The notes under the pieces: generated by a model
Databases searched by the model: none
Seen by the model: only the letters and a program-made list of their open reading frames with translations
What the model was told of the DNA's origin: nothing
Part shown: in pieces, positions 1 to 12,615 of the stretch
Position numbering within the stretch: position 1 is the stretch's first letter
Layout of the letters: the number at the start of each line of letters is the position of its first letter
Made by a program: the position numbers and the translations under genes
Assembly: GCA_964017045.1 (NCBI GenBank)
Contig: OZ024807.1
Span: 22,730,097 to 22,794,096, forward strand
Origin: Omphiscola glabra
Lineage: Eukaryota; Mollusca; Gastropoda; Lymnaeidae
DNA length: 64,000 bases
Direction of reading: 5' to 3'

Positions 1-130
1 AAATAGATAATGACAACGATCTATAATAAACGTGTCGTCCAGGCTCTTCGTCATCTTTATCAGAGTAATACGAAAAAACGTCAACAATTACTTCCCTTGA
101 ATCTGTAGAGGATCTCAAAATGCCAATGTT
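1..130 (-). CDS. Gene A exon 4 (partial), second half of split Ig-like module 1
   Basis: Minus-strand exon entering after a pyrimidine-rich tract and AG at 132-131, in phase 0; it runs off the left edge. It is the counterpart of gene B exon 4 (54159-54414): both carry the acidic run SYYSDKDDEEPG followed by HVYYRSLS. The frame is open over the visible 43 codons. It follows gene A exon 3 (4022-4140), which ends in phase 0, so the join is consistent. Function is unrecognised beyond belonging to the Ig-like family described for gene B. The start of the paralogy with copy B is at or beyond position 1. Confidence 0.75.
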
Positions 131-1614
131 CTGGGGAAAAAATAAAGGTAAAAAAGAATTAAATTTAAAATAAAAATAAATAAACACACACGAAAAAAAA
201 ATGAATAAAATAATTGAATAGTCTCTTTTAATTAAATATTTTAAATTGTGCATATTGATTATACGTTTGTTATAAAGAAGCAAACAAATTAATTAAGTAT
301 TAAACAACCCGTAAAACTAATTTTTGCCCAAAATCGTGAATGTGCCTTTTTTTTGTTATAATTTCTATTTTATATTAATCCTATAATGTCCACCCACTTG
401 TACACCACATATTTATTGCAAACCATTCAGAAAATATATGTTACGCTTAAATCGACATTGTGATATTTTTAAACCATCTCATTTAGCGATCTTGTTTGTT
501 TTTCTGAAAGCAGTGTCATGATAGTTCCTGCATAAACCCATTGAAAAAGCATTTAAAAACTGATAATAGTGGGTTGGTATGTGCCAAACTATTGATATAA
601 TATGTTGTCATCGGAACGTGTATGTGTCAATGTTAAGCTTGATATTTTGAAGGAAAGTTGGTAAATTAGATTCAAATCAACATTAAAAAAAATAGTACGC
701 TCTCTAAAGGAGTTGGAATAGTTTATGATATATCAACGTTTAGAGGTGGATAATTTTTCACATACATAACCATTCCAGTGCAAAAGTTAATTTTTACTTT
801 GTACATGTATATATTTGCAATTTTTTGCATATATCAAATAAGAATGTTCACTAATATTAATTATATTATTAATTTTTATTAAGTTGAAATAACACAATTT
901 TATTTCTAAGCTTTGTTACTGATATTTGAAATTCATATGGTAGTGTTACAGTATCAATCTTATTCTCTGAATAAAAGTCTTTAAAAAAATCACTTTCGAT
1001 ATGAAATGTTTGAAAATCGAACAGCTGGAAAAAACAAGAATGGACACATATCAGAACAAATAAAGTTATCCCACCGTTTTGTTCCATCCCAATTCATCTA
1101 GTACATGGTTTAAAAAAAAAACAGAGCGATTGATTTGGACATCTATTCAGAATGACTGTGAACAAAACTTTACTGCTGGCGTACAATGGCAGGCCTTTTT
1201 GTTTTGGGGAATATTAACTGAAATTTGAGTGGGACCTAATTCAATATTTAGAAGTGAAATAATAAATGTTTCCTTTTAAAGGAGAAAAATGAATTGTAAG
1301 TATTCCTTTAGCGAAGTGGTTTTTTTTTTATTTTTTTTAAATAGGTATTTAAACTTACTTGTCTGCTGATAAAAGCAAGGTTTCTCGGCTGGTATACAGT
1401 TATATGCGATTAAATATGAAACATTCAAGTCAGTATTGAATATGTATTTGGTCAATTGAACAATTTTTTTAATTGAAACGATCGGAAAAGGAAAACGTTT
1501 TTAAAGTATTGCCTTTTTGGAAATCAGGAAATTAATGTTTTAAATAATTAGATAATTAGTTTTTTTTTATCAACAGACTATCTGCTACATCAAATTCTAA
1601 GTTTTCTTAGTATA
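131..1614 (-). other. Intron 3 of gene A, distal part, no gene
   Basis: AT-rich intron sequence aligning along its length with 54415-55930 of copy B, with many small indels. The short open frame at 869-1087 is not preserved in copy B and is not treated as coding. No other element was recognised. Confidence 0.6.
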
Positions 1615-3800
1615 CAAAACAATAATATGCCTAATTTGTATGATCTTGTTAATATACAAAACAATATTATGCCTAATTTGTATGATCTTGTTAATATACA
1701 AAACAATACTATGCCTAATTTGTATGTATGGCATCTTTCCGTCTACAAGAGACGATAGATTATCTTGTCTGGTTGCAGCTCTTCGTGTGGCTAATGAGAC
1801 CGATCCTTGAATGGCAGTCTCTTGTGCATGTCCCGCACACGAATGCAGTGGAGTAGTGTTTTCTTTCCTTTCTCCGTGCTCTCTTCACAGCCGCTTCCTC
1901 CGAATTTGAGATGTTGATGTTAACCGCCTTCATATCTCTTTTGCAAATGTCTATGTATCTGAGACGAGGCCGTCCAACTGACCTTTTCCCTGTCGCCAGC
2001 TCGCTGTAGAGCACGTCCTTTGTTATGCGACCAGGTTGCATTCGCTTGACGTGCCCAAGCCAGCGGAGGCGTCTTTGGATTAAAAGGGCTGGGACGCTGC
2101 ACATATTTGTGTGAGACAGGGCATCCGTGTTGGGTCTTTTTCCAGCCATTTGAGGTCAAGGATGCGGCGCAGGCATCTGAGGTGGAAGCCATTGAGCCTT
2201 TTTTAGTGCCTGTTGCATGTGGTCCAAGACTCACATCCATAGAGGAGTGTGCTCAGTACGCTGGCCTGGTATACCTGCAGCTTAGTTCTTGTTGTGAGCT
2301 TGGCATTGGACCAGATTATTTTCTTCAATCTCGTCATGACAGTTTCGGCCCTCCCTATCCTACCACTTATCTCATCCTCCATTGAGAGGGTGCTCGGAAT
2401 ATTCGACCCTAGATATGTGAATCTGTCAACAGCATCCAAGTCGCAGTCGTCGATGGAGATAGTGGGGGGAAGAGTCAGCGTCCTGAGCCATAATGTTGGT
2501 TTTCTTTAAGCTGTTGATCATGCCAAACTCTTTGCAGGCAGCGGATAAACTGGATACAAGGTCTATGGTTGACCTATCGGCTCGAAAGCCACATTGCGAT
2601 TCTGGGAGTACACGCGATGTTAGGGTCTGCAAGCGTGTTAATGCAACTCGGGCGAAGGCCTTTCCAACTATGCTAAGAAGGAAGATTCCACGATAGTTGT
2701 TGCAGTCACTCTTGGCTCCTTTGTTCTTGTACAATGTAACAATGTTTGCATCTTTCAACTCTTGTGGTAGCTGTCCCTGTTCCCAGCACATAGTAAGGAT
2801 ATCGTCCAGGGCAGCGGTTGAGACATGGTTCATTTTTGCGTATAGTTCCAAGTAGTGCTCAATCCAACGTTTGAGTTGTTTATCCCGATCAGTAATAAGT
2901 TCCTCTGTTTTTGACATTAAGGTGCAGTCTTGGAGGTCAGAGGCCCTGGTGCTTGTTTTATATTCTCGTACATAGCCTTTACATTTCCTCTATCAGCAGC
3001 TGACTGTATGCTGGAGCTTAGATTGAGCCAATATGTGTTAGCGTAGTGGCGAGCTGCCTGCTGGGTGTTTTTCTTGGAACTTTTAAGAGTTTGTAGAGTG
3101 GCTGGGCAAGGCGTGTCTTTATAAGCCAAGAGAGCCTTTCTTTTAGCATCAGTGACATGCTTCATTTCCTGCAAGTGAGCCTCGAACCAATCTGCACTTT
3201 TGCGTTCTCTCTTGCCAAATGCCGTGATAGCCGAGTTATAGATGGTGTCCCGCAGATGTGACCACTTGGTCTCAATAGTGTCTATTGGTGGCATTTGTTC
3301 AAGAGCTTCTTGTAGTATATGATTGTATTCGTCCGTTCTCTCTGGGTTATTGGTGGAGTAGGTGCTTATGCGAGGTTTGCCCTTGTTTTTTGTGTGATAC
3401 AGTTTCTTTGGCAGTAACCTTATCTTGCTAGCCACTAAGGAATGATCTGAGTCGCAGTCTGCGCTATGGTAGCTGCGTGTGAGGAGGACACTAGCCAGTT
3501 GTGTGCGTCTTGTGATTATTAGATCTAATTGGTGCCAGTGTTGGGAGCGGGGATGCCTCCATGACACTTGGTGAATAGCCTTACAGTTGAAGTAGGTATT
3601 TGTTACACATAGTCCATGTAAACAGCATAGTTCCAGTAGCCTCTGCCCGTTAGAATTTAGCCTGCCTCTTCCGAAATGACCAAGGCATGTAGGCAAGGCC
3701 ATGTAATCATTTCCCACTCTCGCATTGAAGTCACCCAATTTGTATGATATTGTTAATATACAAAACAATACTATGCCTAATTTGAATGATCTTGTTAAAA
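1615..3800. repeat. 42-bp minisatellite, interrupted by a LINE
   Basis: Units of about 42 bp built on caaaacaatactatgcctaa followed by tttgtatgatcttgttaata occur at about 1615-1726 and resume at about 3738-3800. The interruption is the LINE at 1727-3737. Copy B has the uninterrupted array at about 55940-56155. The words aatttgtatg on both sides of the LINE may be its target-site duplication but are also part of the repeat unit. Confidence 0.7.
1727..3737 (-). mobile_element. APE-type non-LTR retrotransposon (LINE), 5'-truncated and internally deleted
   Basis: Reading the minus strand, 3768-2917 encodes the C-terminal half of an apurinic-type endonuclease (GDFNARVG near the start, SDHSLVASKIRL further on). 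Next, 2917-2426 starts a reverse transcriptase (NNYRGIFLLSIVGKAFARV, ESQCGFRADRST), and 2439-2203 carries its end (FTYLGSNI, LYGCESWT). Finally 2149-1760 has the GRPRLRYID region and a C-terminal Cys/His finger. The reverse transcriptase jumps from the GFRADRST motif straight to the region after the palm, so the catalytic ADD segment is missing. The endonuclease N-terminus is also absent. It is a dead copy, inserted in the minisatellite of gene A intron 3 and absent from copy B. Confidence 0.88.
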
Positions 3801-4021
3801 ATGCACTGTTATTAAGGTCGGTTAATGTGCTTTTTCAAATAAAAGGGAGAGAGTGGTTGACGTTGACATGACACAATTAGCTTACCGGGTGACATCTACG
3901 CCAGTGTGGCCTTTCCATACTATCGTACATTGTACATTTTTATGAATAAAGGAACAAATAAAATTGATTTTAATATCAAGTGAGCCAAAATATAATATTT
4001 AAAACATTTACAAGTACTTAC

Positions 4022-4140
4022 ATTTATCCTTACGAAGCAAATCGTGGATGGATGCACAAAACGTGTCAAAGCTTCAAGTGTCAAGTATGTTCCATTATGT
4101 AGTAGCTCAATTGACTGCCATTTTATTTCTTGAGGTTGTT
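4022..4140 (-). CDS. Gene A exon 3, first half of split Ig-like module 1
   Basis: 119-bp exon, acceptor AG at 4142-4141, donor GTAAGT immediately after 4022, phase 1 in and phase 0 out. It encodes EQPQEIKWQSIELLHNGTYL and onward to STICFVRIN. It is nearly the same as gene B exon 3 (56365-56483): same length, same splice sites, with a conserved NGT glycosylation sequon. It is separated from exon 2 by a 10-kb intron that is only 2.6 kb in gene B. Confidence 0.8.
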
Positions 4141-5166
4141 CTAAATATTTGAACCATAACAAAGTATCGTATGCATTTAGGTATACAATAGCTGATTAGT
4201 TATTTTTTTAAAAAAATATGAATAAATTAAGTTTTCTTTTTTTAATTAAAAAAATATTTTTTGTTTGTTAGTTTTGTATTTTGCTTAAACTAATTTTTGC
4301 TATAAAGCGTTTGTTATTTTAAAAATGTATGACTTTTCATCAACTTTAGGCATATATACAATACACATCTCAGAGTAACGTTTTTGTGTTGCTCGTTAGT
4401 AAATGATTAATCCAAGAAAACCGAAAAAAATGTAGCACAACTCAATATTTGACATGGTCATTCCTCTTGATCTACATGTGGAGTCTGTATAGTTTAATTA
4501 TTATCATATTTTTCACAAAGTTTATTTTTTCTTTGAAAATCGTAAATCATAGAAAATGTGGGGGTTAAAAAAAATTATACTGACAATCTTTGAATGACGA
4601 CTCGTTCGTGTAAGTTAAGTTATTTGTGGTATACACATTTTAATAAGCCTCAATTCTGAAAATGGTGAGCTTTTGTTTGTCCCAATCATTTCATATAAAC
4701 CTGTATTATATGTTTGCAGAACAGTTTGCTTTATTTTAAATTTCGTATCTGTTTTATTGCAATAATATCCTTTAAATATAAGTAAATACGTGTAGTATAA
4801 CTTTAAAAACGAGAGTTCATCGCGTGGTATAAAAAGGTGTGGGTGGGTTAAAGCCTAAATCTTTATCAAATCTGATAATTTCTCAAAGAATCTCAGTTGA
4901 TCTAGAAAACAGGAATCATCTTAATTTTCTAATTTTAAAGAATTCATATCTAGTTCGTTAAGTGTGCATTTTATAAGTATGTCAATGTCTTAAATGTACA
5001 ACTAGTTAAGTAACGAAAATGGTTCCATAGTTGATTTTCGTATACATATATCGATATTTGTTAAATTCACTAGCATATTTCTACATGTCAAACATAATAT
5101 TTTTCTGTTACGATGTGCAAGACGATACAATATGAACATCTAAAAATGTAATACATGTATTCATCA

Positions 5167-5205
<39 letters not shown>

Positions 5206-5990
5206 TGAGAAATTATGTTTGTGTGCATCATATATCTTTCTAAAAGATTTACTTATCTTAATCAAAGATGTAATACATAAAAGTCTGTTTTATAAGGATT
5301 TATATAACTACTGGAGGAGTCAAAATAAAAACCAGACAAATTAAATCAGTTGCTTTTATTTATTCACAAAGTGCAGCCTTTACGACTTATAAAGGCGGAT
5401 AATTTTATAAAATCTCTATAATAAAATCGTTTTCAAAATTCGGTATGTGTGGACGTTTGGATTATTGTAATTATTCACAATCCTCATGGGAAAGTGCAAT
5501 ATCCTTTTCCAAAGTTATCTTGTTCTATTTTTTTGACTCGGGTTGAACGCCGTACTTTATATAGTGTACTTTTTTCTTGTAAAGGTATGTGATAGCAAAA
5601 TCTTAAAGATAAAATGTAACATTTGTAATCAATTTAGAAAATACATTTTTAAACGGTTTAATTCGTCAGGGCCCAGTACCAGAACATATCAATAATGTTA
5701 TCATTTATTATGGGACCTATTAAAATCCTTTGAAGGACGGTTTGATTTAGGCATCTCCCGGGTTGGGGGCACTGCCCCACTCAGGGGAAAGTCACTGCCA
5801 CACTTTAACCAAAAATGAAAAAAAAAAACTATACAAATATTATTATTATTTTTAAAAAAAAATAAATCTGCCAAAGTTTAATCTTAAAACAGTTTTAAAA
5901 AGAATATAATTTTGCGCCTTAAACCTATTACAACCTCCAAAACAAACCTCTTGATTTTGAAATCATAAAAATGATGGGAAAGTCTTCAAG
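4141..5990 (-). other. Intron 2 of gene A, part shared with copy B
   Basis: Non-coding AT-rich sequence alignable with about 56484-58300 of copy B. It contains a TA dinucleotide run at about 5166-5203. Homology to copy B stops near 5990, after the words cttgattttgaaatcataaa, and resumes near 13480. Confidence 0.6.
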
Positions 5991-7581
5991 ACACTCCCCT
6001 CCGAGGATCGCACAAGATTCATCTTACTTTTGCTTTTTACTCCGTCTTCCCATGGTTTCTGTGTCTACAAGTAGCTCGCATCTCCTTGGACTTGTACGTT
6101 TTCTCATATTTCTTTTTTCCATTTTAGGGATTGTCTGGTGATGATATATGGGGGTTTGCGGAGAGTGTGCTATATGAACCTCCATATTTCCTTATTAAGT
6201 TTTTGGTAAAATAATCCTTTTACGCTCTTAATAGTAAGTCTTTAAAGTGATCGTGTTTGGCCACTTCATTTTCAGGAGCTTTCTAAGGCAAGTGTTCATA
6301 AAGGTCTGTACCTTTTGCGTAATGCTCGTTGTGGTTCAAGTTCATTGAATACTTCTGTTTTGACATTTGCGTTAACAATTCTTACTTTGGTTTAGAGAAT
6401 CTGCTCTGTTGACTCAACTATTTACTTTACTGACACTAAACTAGACTTTTCAAGTATAGCCCTAACATCAACTTTGGATCCAAAATTTAAGTCAATGGGG
6501 CTGCCTATATATTTGAAAGCCTCCAATCCGCAAGTGCATTACCTAACACAGAGATATGCTTTTGGCTGTCAGAGTATATCTTTATGATCTTGGTTTTGCA
6601 TTTTTACACCAATAAAAGCAAGATTCATCGGCACCCTTGATTTATACACAACGCCGCGGGAAAATGATCGCTAATTTTGCTGAAAATATATACAATTCCT
6701 AGAGGCGTTTCTAATATTAGTGTCAACATGGTGGGTCACATTTGTTGGCCTTTTCGCTTTCATGATTCAAGCTGTGAAGATGTTCGCCCTTGCCCCTTAA
6801 GTCGGAAATTAATTATTTACAAACATTAAATAAAATCAAAGCCCATTTTAATGCCCCTTCTATTGTGCTGCTCCGGAACGTATGTCCCATCTGACACACC
6901 TTAGCTATGCCTCTGACCACTGAACACTGGCAACTGGCATTACTACCCTCCCTGAATTTCTGAAAAGCCCCCCACCCCGGAAAAAAAATTCTGAAAGGAA
7001 CGCTGTTTAAATAGACAATACAACTTTAAAAGCTTAAAACTGTGTGAGTTACTCAGGGGGAGAATCCATTCTATAAATTGCATTTTAATCTTTCTCCATA
7101 TTTTCACATTAGTAAATGGCGTCAGCGTGTCGTCGAGCTATTGCTCTTTATGCCCTCCCAAAGCATCCCATAAGCCCGAGTATCGGGCCGCTAACGGCAC
7201 GTTGGAGATGTTTCTTTGCCAAAACAGCCCCCCTACCACCCGAGTCCATTCGATCGGGATTTCTGCTGGGTCTGCTCCGATCCAAGGACACCCAGACGGT
7301 TCGACACTGCGCATACATGCAATGGATACGATATACTTGCTCAGGAGTTGGGATGGTAAATTTACGTCTTAATATCTTCCCCAACCTATACTGGGGAGCA
7401 TCGGTTGCCCTATAAGATTAAAATCCTTTGTATTTGATACATTTTTGTTTCCGAATATGTTAAGGAGTACCGCTTCGGGCCCATTCAAAGGGATGACATT
7501 TAATTCATTACTTAAAAGTTGGCATTTTTCAGCTTTCCCGAAATTACATTTTTAAAGCAATTTATTAAAGCTATTTATCGT
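5991..7581. other. Start of a copy-A-specific insertion; origin unclear
   Basis: This stretch is absent from copy B. At about 7110-7420 it is noticeably less AT-rich, with overlapping open frames on both strands. The first 50 bases of that part (from atggcgtcagcgtgtcgtcg) resemble the start of the GC-rich island at 38386. On the minus strand around 6650-6480 a weak DSQK-containing frame recalls retroelement RNase H, but it is too short and broken to assign. No gene is claimed. Confidence 0.35.
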
Positions 7582-8568
7582 GTCATAAGTAGACAAAGTA
7601 ATACGTTTTAACTAAAACAATGAGTTCCGTCATAAGTAGACAAAGGAATACGTTTTAACTAAAACAATGAGTTCCGTCATAAGTAGACAAAGGAATACGT
7701 TTTAACTAAAACAATGAGTTCCGTCATAAGTAGACAAAGGAACACGTTTTAACTAAAACAATGAGTTCCGTCATAAGTAGACAAAGGAACACGTTTTAAC
7801 TAAAACAATGAGTTCCGTCATAAGTAGACAAAGGAACACGTTTTAACTAAAACAATGAGTTCCGTCATAAGTAGACAAAGGAACAAGTTTTAACTAAAAC
7901 AATGAGTTCCGCCATAAGTAGACAAAGGAACACGTTTTAACTAAAACAATGAGTTCAGTCATAAGTAGACAAAGGAACACGTTTTAACTAAAACAATGAG
8001 TTCCGTCATAAGTAGACAAAGGAACACGTTTTAACTAAAACAATGAGTTCCGTCATAAGTAGACAAAGGAATACGTTTTAACTAAAACAATGAGTTCCGT
8101 CATAAGTAGACAAAGGAAAACGTTTGAACTAAAACAATGAGTTCCATCATAAGTAGACAAAGGAATACGTTTTAACTAAAACAATGAGTTCCGTCATAAG
8201 TAGACAAAGGAATACATTTTAACTAAAACAATGAGTTCCTTCATAAGTAGACAAAGGAATACGTTTTAACTAAAACAATGAGTTCCGTCATAAGTAGACA
8301 AAGGAATACGTTTTAACTAAAACAATGAGTTCCGTCATAAGTAGACAAAGGAATACGTTTTAACTAAAACAATGAGTTCCGTCATAAGTAGACAAAGGAA
8401 TACGTTTTAACTAAAACAATGAGTTCCGTCATAAGTAGACAAAGGAATACGTTTTAACTAAAACAATGAGTTCCGTCATAAGTAGACAAAGGAATACGTT
8501 TTAACTAAAACAATGAGTTCCGTCATAAGTAGACAAAGGAATACGTTTTAACTAAAACAATGAGTTCC
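7582..8568. repeat. 47-bp minisatellite, 21 copies
   Basis: The unit starts gtcataagtagacaaaggaa and ends aacaatgagttcc. Starts fall exactly 47 bases apart (7582, 7629 and so on). The distance from 7582 to the last boundary at 8569 is 987, exactly 21 units. Units differ by only a few substitutions, such as aatacg against aacacg, and there are no spacers. It lies in intron 2 of gene A and has no counterpart in copy B. Confidence 0.95.
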
Positions 8569-8973
8569 GTCAAAAGCCATTACGTGAAAAATCGAGGTAA
8601 ATTTCCGAACTATAATTAGGTGGAAAGCCCCGTTACAATTTCCCGTACAACAAGGTGTCAAAATTATTTCTTTGCAGTTTCATAATTATTTTAATAAGTA
8701 TCTTATGTAACATTAAAAATAAGTTAAGTTAGTTAAATCACCCAACGGTTGAAAGCTATGATAATACTCTGGGGCACACATTATGATAACAAGAGATCGA
8801 AAGAATGACATCGCCTATGGTAATTCTAGCATAATATAGAAAAACAAAACTATGATTTTTCAGAATGACATACAACAACTGCTTATGGTATATATAGTAT
8901 CATGTAGAACAACGAAATATTCTATATCTAGAGTAAATAAATAACACAGAAAAACTATGTATGCTATTTTTAA

Positions 8974-11900
8974 TCTATATATATAAAAATGAATGTATGT
9001 ATGTATGTCTGTTTGTCTCATATGCGCTCCCGCACCATTCATGCGATTGCAACAAAACTTTGGTGAGTTGTTGGCCACCTAACTGGGCATTTAACTGCGA
9101 CATTAAAAAACTTTTCAATTATTTCGTTTTCGGCCGTTGGCCCTTCATTCATTTTTTTTCTTATACGAGCTTTGTAAAAAATATTTTCGTCTGCGCTCCT
9201 ACGCCATTTGTCTGAATGCGCTAAATCTTGGGTAAAATGTTACGAGCACGCCCACAAAGGTTTGGAAATAATTAAAAACGTTTTAAAATATTCCGTTTTG
9301 AGCCAGGGGCCCCGTGTTCGTTTTTTCTTATATGAGCTATATAAATATAGTTTCAAACCGTATGCGCTCCTACACCATTCATGTGATTGCAACAAAACTT
9401 TTTTGAAAGGTTGTCCATAAAGTCGCGCATGTTAATGAGTAATTACAATACTTTTAAAATATTCCGTTTTCAGCTGTTGGCCCCAAATTCTTTTTTTTTT
9501 CTTATATGAGCTGTGTACAAAATAATGTCGGTATGCGCTCCTATACCATTCATCTGAATGCGATAAAACTTTAGTTAGATGTTTTTCCCACGCCCTCAAA
9601 GCTTTTCCAATTATTACAACCCTTTAAAATATTCTGTTTTGAGCCAGGGGCCCTATGTTCTATTTTTCCAATATGAGCTATATAAATATAATTTCAAACC
9701 GTATGCGCTCCTACACCATTAATGCGATTGCAACAAAACTTTGTTGAAAGGTTTTCCATAAGGTCGCGCATGTTAATAAATAATTAAAATACTTTTAAAA
9801 TATTCCGTTTTCAGCCGTTGGTCCAAAATTCTTTTTTTTTTTTAATTGGGCTTTGTACAAAATAATTTCTGTATGCGCTCCTATATCATTTATCTGAATG
9901 CTATAAAACTTTAGTAAAATGTTTTACCCACGTCCGCAAAGCTTTTCACATTATTACAACCGTTTAAAATATTATGTTTTGAGCCAGGGGCCCTATGTTC
10001 TATTTTTCCTATATGAGCTATACAAATAAAATTTCAAACAGAGCTAATGTGTGGATGGATAGATTTTTAATCAAATACAAATAGCGACATTAAATTGTGT
10101 GTGTGACATAATAATTAGTTTCTGAAGTAGTTACAACACTTTTAAAATAATCAGTTTTTGGCCGTTGGCCCCAAAATCGTTTTTTTTTTCTTTTATGAGC
10201 TTTGTAAAAAATAATATCTGTATGCGCTCCTATACCATTTATCTGAATGCGATACAACTTCAGTAATATGTCTCTCTTTTTTAAATTTTGTGATATAATA
10301 AGCAGGTTTCTGAAGTAATACAACAATTCTACAATATTCCGTTTGTGGCTTGGGGCCTTAATTCGTTTTCCACCCTTATATTATCTATATAATTATCGTA
10401 TGCATTCCTATACCATTCATCCGATTGCGATAAAAACGTTGGTGAATTGATATGTGCGCTCCCGCAAATGTTTCTAAATTAGAACAACATTTTACAATAT
10501 TTCGCATGGGCCGATGTCCTTAAATTCGTTGTGTTTTCTATTACAAACTTTATCAAAATAATTTCAAACAGAGCTATCAACTCAACCGCCCTTGAACAAA
10601 TGCCAACAGACATCAATTTGTAGCAAGAGCAGAGAAACCACGTTTTTGCATGTTTAGTGTAGAGAGTATTTTTGTTGTTTTTATAAATTAGCTTGAATTA
10701 TGTGACGTATTTTAGAATCGGATATAGCTTTGTAAATGTGTTGTGATTTTGAATAGCAATGATGTAGTAATACATCTATTATATAAGAATGATATATGCT
10801 GATCGTAACTCCAAAGAACTGATACGATTTAAATACGTTCCCATTTTTTAAAACAATCATAGTTTTCTTCTATTATTTTAAGGAACTCGAATCAATGGTA
10901 ATGAGAAAAATATATTGTATATTCGCTTTAATTTTAATACAATTTTAAGTATTAATAATATAAATTACAAATAAATTTGGAGTAACCACTAAGGAACTAT
11001 TTTAAACATTTTATATGTGGTTGAAAGTTATGAAAATTAATAAAACAAATTATGATCAAAGAATTACACTGTAATCACATTTATCGGGGAAACCAAAACA
11101 TCTGTTGATTTTAGTGCATTTTTTAAGTACGTTTCAAATATTGCGTAATAAAAGTAAAACTAATTTGTTATAAATAATAACGCAAATGACGTCAGAACTC
11201 AAATTGTCTATTTATTCAATGCAAAAATTTATCTGATTTAATAACCGCGCCTAAAAAAATTGATAATGTATTTCCCCCTTCCTAAAAGTAAAATTAATAA
11301 ATATAATAGATTGCTTTTTAAATTGCTACAATTTAAAAAATGAAATACAATTTTTGCTTTTTTTTTTTTACGTTTAATAAATTTTTACTTTTATTCTTTC
11401 CAAAAATATACATTTATGAAATTTATAAATTAGTAAAAAAAAAAAAAAAAAAAAACCGAACCTTTAAATATACTTTTAATACGAAAATGCCGTTTAATGC
11501 AATCAGTGCAGCGAAACTACATATCCAAATAGCATCCACTAATGCACTTATCACTCATTTAAATAAGAACAAAGCATTTGAAATGCAAAAAAATTGTTTT
11601 TGCGTAAGTAAGTGGATTACAATCCCGTGGATGATTTTATTAATTTCTTTAAAACTCTGTTTGGTGGAGGGGGAAGTTGTAATTCAATAGTTTAATTTGC
11701 ACATGGCAGCATACTATACGTCTCAAAATGAATTTGACAAATAATTTGCCTTCTTATGTACATATATATGGGGGATAGGAATTAGGGTGTGTACAATTTT
11801 ATATCTTTAAATCCTATGATATTACTGTTGTGAAAAATAGATGCTATATTCTCATTTTACGAATTAAGAAAATCAATGACGTTAACACAACGTAAATACA

Positions 11901-12615
11901 TTTATAAAAGTATATCCATGAATATCAAAACCCATTCATTTTACAAAGAATTACCAGTTTTGGACAGGGGCCCAATAGTAGTTTTTCTTTATAATATGAG
12001 CTATTTAAATATAATTTCCGTATGAGTTCCTATACTATTCATCTGAATGCGACAAACTTTCAGTGAGTTGTTGTGTGCAGGCCCGCGCTAGGTTTCTAAA
12101 GAAGTGCAACTATTTTACAATATTCCGCTTTGGGCCGGGGGTCTTAAATTCTTTTTTTTTCTTATATGAGCTATGTAAATATAACGTCAAGCAGAGCTAT
12201 TGCATAAGTGGGGGGAATTACATTAAATATAAACTGTGACATTTCATTTTGTATATGTGACTTAATAAATAGGTTTCTGATTTAGTACAAATATTTCACA
12301 ATATTACTTTTGGGGCCGGGGGCCCAAAATTTGTTTATATGTAATACATGAGCCATATAAATATAATTTCAAACATAGCTATTGCATGGGGGGATCAATC
12401 GCTATAAGTTTTGGGACTAAATTTGGAAAATCCATGCTTCCCACACGGACAGCTGCGTGTGGTCTGCTGACACTTCTTAAAACCTTCTAAATAATTCGAA
12501 TACGCTCCAGACGGTTAAAAAAGGTGTTTATTAGAAGAACGTACAAAAAAATTATTAAAACACGGACACTTTACTTCGATGAGTGGCATTGCAAAGCATG
12601 CCGGGTACTCGCTAG
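8974..12615 (+). mobile_element. Helitron, non-autonomous, about 3.64 kb
   Basis: The 5' end is TC followed by TATATATATAAAAATG and the 3' end is CTAG. Flanking bases are A (8973) and T (12616), the usual A/T insertion site of Helitrons. A hairpin (GGCATTGC, AA, AGCATGCC; stem with one bulge) sits at 12585-12602, about 10 bases before the end. No Rep or helicase frame is present, so it would have needed a helper. The 5' third is built of related units of about 170 bp. The insertion is specific to copy A, in intron 2 of gene A. Confidence 0.85.
9001..10420 (+). repeat. 170-bp internal repeats of the Helitron, in a two-unit higher order
   Basis: The words tgcgctcctacaccatt and variants recur at about 9023, 9192, 9363, 9534, 9704, 9874 and 10223, spaced near 170 bp with one unit degraded. 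Two types alternate. One has gcgattgcaacaaaactttg and ccgttttcagccgttgg; the other has tgaatgcgataaaactttag and gttttgagccaggggccc. The true period is therefore about 340 bp. Diverged copies recur at about 12010-12370. Confidence 0.8.

Noticed and set aside
7582..8568. CRISPR-like regular repeats
   Set aside because: The units are contiguous with no spacers, and the genome is eukaryotic.
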